Source: Mansonella perstans
Taxonomy: Eukaryota; Nematoda; Chromadorea; Rhabditida; Onchocercidae
Assembly: GCA_037074765.1 (NCBI GenBank)
Contig: JBAMDO010000043.1
Location: forward strand, 1 to 64,000
Length of the DNA: 64,000 nucleotides
Direction of reading: 5' to 3'
Numbering within the stretch: position 1 is the stretch's first letter; each line of letters opens with the position of its first letter. Below, in pieces: positions 59,900-64,000 of the stretch. The notes under the pieces were generated by a model, which saw only the letters and a list, made by a program, of their open reading frames with translations, was not told the DNA's origin and did no database searches. Position numbers and translations under genes: made by a program.

Positions 59900-62800
59900 T
59901 AATAAATAAGATTACTAATTTTGAGCTTTATTTCAGAAGTTGCTTTCACTCTGAACGCTTCAATTTTTAATAATTTAAATAAGGAAGCAATTCAAAACTG
60001 ATTGAACACAGTTGCGATTGGATTAACAAGAATTAAAAACGTTAATGCAAAAATGCAATGAACTTGATACATCGAGTGATAAATGGATAAGGTACTTCAG
60101 GTTCTGTTAAATTAGGTTCATTTTGCGAATTGAGGCTCCAAATTCAACTATTTAATTTCATCTTCCTCAGTATAGCTCCTAACAGAAACTATTGCAGACT
60201 TTGAGCACTTGCAACTCAAAACTTCAGTATATGTTCCTGATCTTCTCAATTTACCAACAGTTAGTATGAAAAAGATGTGATGGAAAATTTTATTCACAGT
60301 TGAAAATCTCAGCATCTGAAGCTAAGAGTTTGGAAAAAGGCTTGCAAATGCTTTGAAGCTTTTCGTGTTTGTAACAGCATTACAAAAACTTTTTTTTGGC
60401 TAATATTATGCTAAAGTCATCAATGGGGGAACATAATGGGAAACCATCTCGAAATTATATTTGGTTAGCACGCTTTACATTTTGTATCTGTACTTCAAAA
60501 AATAAAACCATGTCTGTTTTTTTCAGATAAAAACTGAGGAATTGTCAGGCAAATATCGAAAATTTTGCTTCAGATAAAACTATAGAACGAGTCTGGTATA
60601 ATCAATAGCTTTTTGATGTTCAGAAATATATTAAATAACTTAAAATCGAATTTTATTACGAACACTACCGAAAACCATTCAACAACTGTTAAAGCTAGCG
60701 ATTGTGACGCTGTTAAGTAATTTTTATATTATCGTCATGGCAATTTGCAACTTATACTATGTGCTACTACGGAAGCGAATCATCTCCTTCCCGATAGGAT
60801 GAAAAAGTTATTGCACTACGACATTTCATATTATTTCCTAATATAGCATCTTTTGAGTTTTGAAATAACACATTCAGTAATATATTACAATATCTTAAAG
60901 ATAGGAAAGAGTATACTGAGATATTCATACTTTTCCACCAAGAAGTATCTAGCTCCATATTGCTTGAAAGATAAGATACCGAAGATTACACTTCTACTGT
61001 TCCGAAATGACATCATGCTATGTCAAGCAAGAAAGTTTTTTGCAATGCTTCTCGCTTTAGCTCCAGCGCAACATTTGTAAGCGATAATGAGAGTAAAGCT
61101 CCAGAATATTTTTAGCTGAAAGAAAAAGTAGGGTGTAAAAAGATTGAGGAAAACCGATCCTGAGATTTGTTGATCGAAAACAGATCTTCACTAAAAAAAG
61201 TTTAAACTAATTTTTCCTGCATGATTACGTTATTGAATGGCAAGTTTTTTCCTGGTAAATTTTTACAGTGTCCTGCAGCTAAATACTGTTTCCCACACAA
61301 AAAGTAGTCAAGCGCTAAAAGCCAAATTATCCGGATCTTAGATAAGTTAACAAAAGCGAAGCAAGAAAGGATCATCGTTTTAAATGCAGATTATTGAAAT
61401 ATCTATTGGAGTTTTGAAACAAAAATGAGTCACCGATGACTCACGCTAAAATATATGTTCTTCGAGCGGAAAAGTAGGCAATATACATCTGTTTAAAAAA
61501 CTCTACATTTTTATTTGCAAGAACGAATATTGCATTCATACATTCAGTCCAACACAAAATCATTACCGAATTCATTGCATGCTGAGCTTAGTGGAATATT
61601 GTGAGTTCAGCTAGATTAGATCTCTCTCCTTACATAATCATTTTAAATGGTTATGCACTATTCTGGAGTCTAATTCGAAGCTGAATCCTTCACTGAAATG
61701 TTGCCAGACTTTCTTTTTCAGTTAGAGTTCTAATTTAACTTTATTTCTCATCTTTTTCAAGTGACGATTTTCGCAAATATTGCAATAAATAGGCAGAATA
61801 AATTTTTTGCTTAATAAAAAACCTCGTAGTTAGTAACGAAAAGAAATTGAACGGTCCAGTTTTCTGTACGGAAAATAATAATTCTCATTTCCAGAATCAC
61901 TTGTCAATATTTGACGTGTCTTCTGCAATGCTACCTGCATCATGGTTTATTACAATCTCGGATGATATCCTGTTCACTACAACTTTCGAGACAGCAAAGT
62001 TTTCTCTGGGCTATATATGCATATTTTCGTCAACCAGGTGAAATTTTTGAGTGCAAAAGGACAATAAACATGTACGAAGCTTAGACATAAGGTGGGTAAC
62101 GTTCTCAACAATAAAACACATTGTGGGACTACTCAGATTTTGTTGCTGTTATTTTGAGCTTACTCGCATGGTAGAAGTGAAGGTTCGTATATTATGTTCG
62201 CCCATAAAAAGAAATACAAAGGTTCTGACACAAAAACTACAACTTTGATGGTCAGTGTATCAGCATTTCATAAAATTTTAGGAAAAAGAAAAGTTAGGAT
62301 TTGGTAAAGCAAAGACAAAATCATATTTTGCAACCTTAAATAATTTCTAAGCAACTTAATTTGAATTCGATTCAGCAGTGACTTATAAAGTTCAGAAAGA
62401 AAAGGAGAAAATTACATCAATCAACAATCTCAATCTCTTTAATGGCACTGATTTAACAGTTAGTGTCTCTCACAATATTCATGTTTGGTGCATTAAGCAC
62501 TGATAGGATTAGATAAAATGATTACACTTATTAGGAATCTTTTATCTAATAGCCTGCTTATCAGTAACCGAATCAAAACACATGTCCAAATCTAACCACT
62601 GAGATTGACAGGCAAAGAGACGCTGTCCAACCCTATTCCGCACCAAGCTCTTCGAGGCCTGCTATGCATGGGCTGTTCTGTTAGAAGTGCACTGCAAATA
62701 CAGTAGGAATGAAAGTAAAGATAAATTATAGAATAATACGAAAAAGTTTAGCTCCAATTAAATAGAAGTAATATGATTCGAATTGCGGTCCTCTATGCAT

Positions 62801-64000
62801 AGATCAAATTTCGATTACATGAGAAGGATTTAAAGAATCTTATCTCGGAATGAAGTGAGTGGTTGTTTAACAATTTACAGAAATTTATGCAGTAGTAAGA
62901 AAGAAGTCGGAGAAGATAAAATGAAAGAAAACCAAAGGTGAAAAGCAAGCTAATGCTCACCAAGTTAAAACTTAGGAATTTCAAGTTGGAGTGCAGTTCG
63001 TAACAGCTGTTCAAATAACATATGTACATCAAGTGGTTCGAAAATTTCGAAAAAGGCTGCGCTGAAATAGGGGAAGCGAAGATGCTGTTCAAGTCTGAGC
63101 GATCTGTCAGTAAGCTCTGTCTGTTACCACTTCATTTCTACAGCTATCGTTCTGAATGCTTTTAACAATGATAATAACGGCAGAACTAACACATATTCAG
63201 CGCAAGTTTGTCCATAGTCTGGCTTACATTGAACATAATTCATCTGCAACACTTCCTGTCTCAAATCAGTCTCATAGAAACCCTTTCACAATAAATGTAC
63301 ACAGTTGTACCATACAGAATTGTAAAATGAAGCAGACTGACAGCAATCATTAAATTCCACTCGTTTCGTAAAATTCTCATAATCAAACTTTACTTTCTAC
63401 GTATCATTTAGTTTAGTTACCTTTCAATATTTAATTGCAAATAAGAAAATTTATGGAAACTAACGCATTCATTTTTGAGGGCTATAGTTGAAATTCAAAG
63501 CTTACTACTTTCCAAAAGATTCCACTCTCTCAGTCTTTTGAACTACATGTTAGTCAGTTTTTTTCTTAGACTTTTTTCCTCTCGCAAAAATCTTGCGATT
63601 TCAGTTTAATCTTCAAATATGAAGATTATGCAGGAAGCTTGAAAGAATGCATAATTAGAGTTGCAAAAGCTTATTAACATTTATAGCAGCCATGATGTGC
63701 TACAGAATGCAACTGTAACTGGAGGTAATTAGTAAAGAATAAACTTCGAGCAAGAACAAACTGAATTGGGATGATGCAATAATCTGGTAAGACGAGTTGA
63801 AGCAGTGTGGTAGTGAAAGCTACGCAAAAGATGAAGATATTTCACAAATGAGGACGCCAAAACAGTTGTTTTTAAAGCAGTTCTAAGGTAATTCGCTTTC
63901 TTTAATTGATTTTTCTCACCTTGACTTGGCTTTCAGCCGACTCAATCACTGTCTAAGAATGAAAGTTAATTATCCTTTGGTTTATAAATGGTTTAAAAAG
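59900..64000. other. Mostly non-coding; two weak exon candidates
   Basis: On +, 60908-61078 is open (STKKYLAPYCLKDKIPKI, then FFAMLLALAPAQH) and ends at a strong donor (gtaagc). 61894-62038 is bounded by a good acceptor ('ctcatttccag') and donor (CAG|gtgaaa), and is open in two frames. The two would join in phase, but the product is unfamiliar. A small GC-rich island at about 62590-62700 has no identified content. Nothing else is recognised up to the window end. Confidence 0.3.

Noticed and set aside
1..64000. tRNA and rRNA genes
   Set aside because: GTTCGA-type T-loops were looked for by eye and none sits in a plausible cloverleaf; no rRNA-like GC-rich conserved stretch was seen. A covariance-model scan would be decisive.

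Overview
This is AT-rich (about two-thirds A+T by eye) eukaryotic nuclear DNA, almost certainly from a nematode. The evidence is short spliced exons with 'tttcag'-type acceptors, a nuclear receptor of the DHR78 / NHR-41 (TR2/TR4) group, a patched-related (PTR) sterol-sensing-domain gene remnant of the kind that is expanded in nematodes, and many microsatellites and A/T homopolymers. The intron sizes and repeat content would suit a clade III (spirurid, filarial or ascaridid) worm, but that placement is a guess. There are no prokaryotic features.

Layout. 1-23.6 kb is mostly non-coding. It holds a decayed non-LTR retrotransposon reverse-transcriptase tail (3.65-4.23 kb), a 15-bp perfect hairpin (2.9 kb), a block of higher GC with purine/pyrimidine strand bias (10.9-12.7 kb), a compound AAC/AAT array (14.6-14.8 kb), and a patch of nuclear-receptor half-sites (22.1-22.7 kb). 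23.69-35.48 kb (+ strand) carries the one clearly intact large gene, a nuclear receptor in 13 recognised exons. All 13 join in phase over a 698-codon chain whose initiator exon I could not find. A 6.5-kb intron before the DNA-binding-domain exons contains AGGTCA-type half-sites, including two-half-site arrangements, and a dense cluster of triplet repeats. 35.5-49.6 kb has no recognised gene. It contains a 33-bp x3 repeat, a very regular 40-bp x9 minisatellite (42.0-42.4 kb) touching an orphan minus-strand exon, and several orphan open stretches. 49.7-54.5 kb (- strand) is a patched-related gene broken by at least two in-frame stops and two frameshifts; I call it a pseudogene. 59.28-59.90 kb (- strand) is an intact single-exon open reading frame for a secreted, extremely His-rich, Cys-containing protein, probably metal-binding. 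60-64 kb has only weak exon candidates.

Functional reading. The genes do not form a pathway. The most interesting biology is in the receptor locus: possible self- or cross-regulation through intronic half-sites, a retained-intron form that would keep the DNA-binding domain but lose the ligand-binding domain, and two sumoylation-like motifs in the hinge. The His-rich secreted protein is the other candidate worth following.
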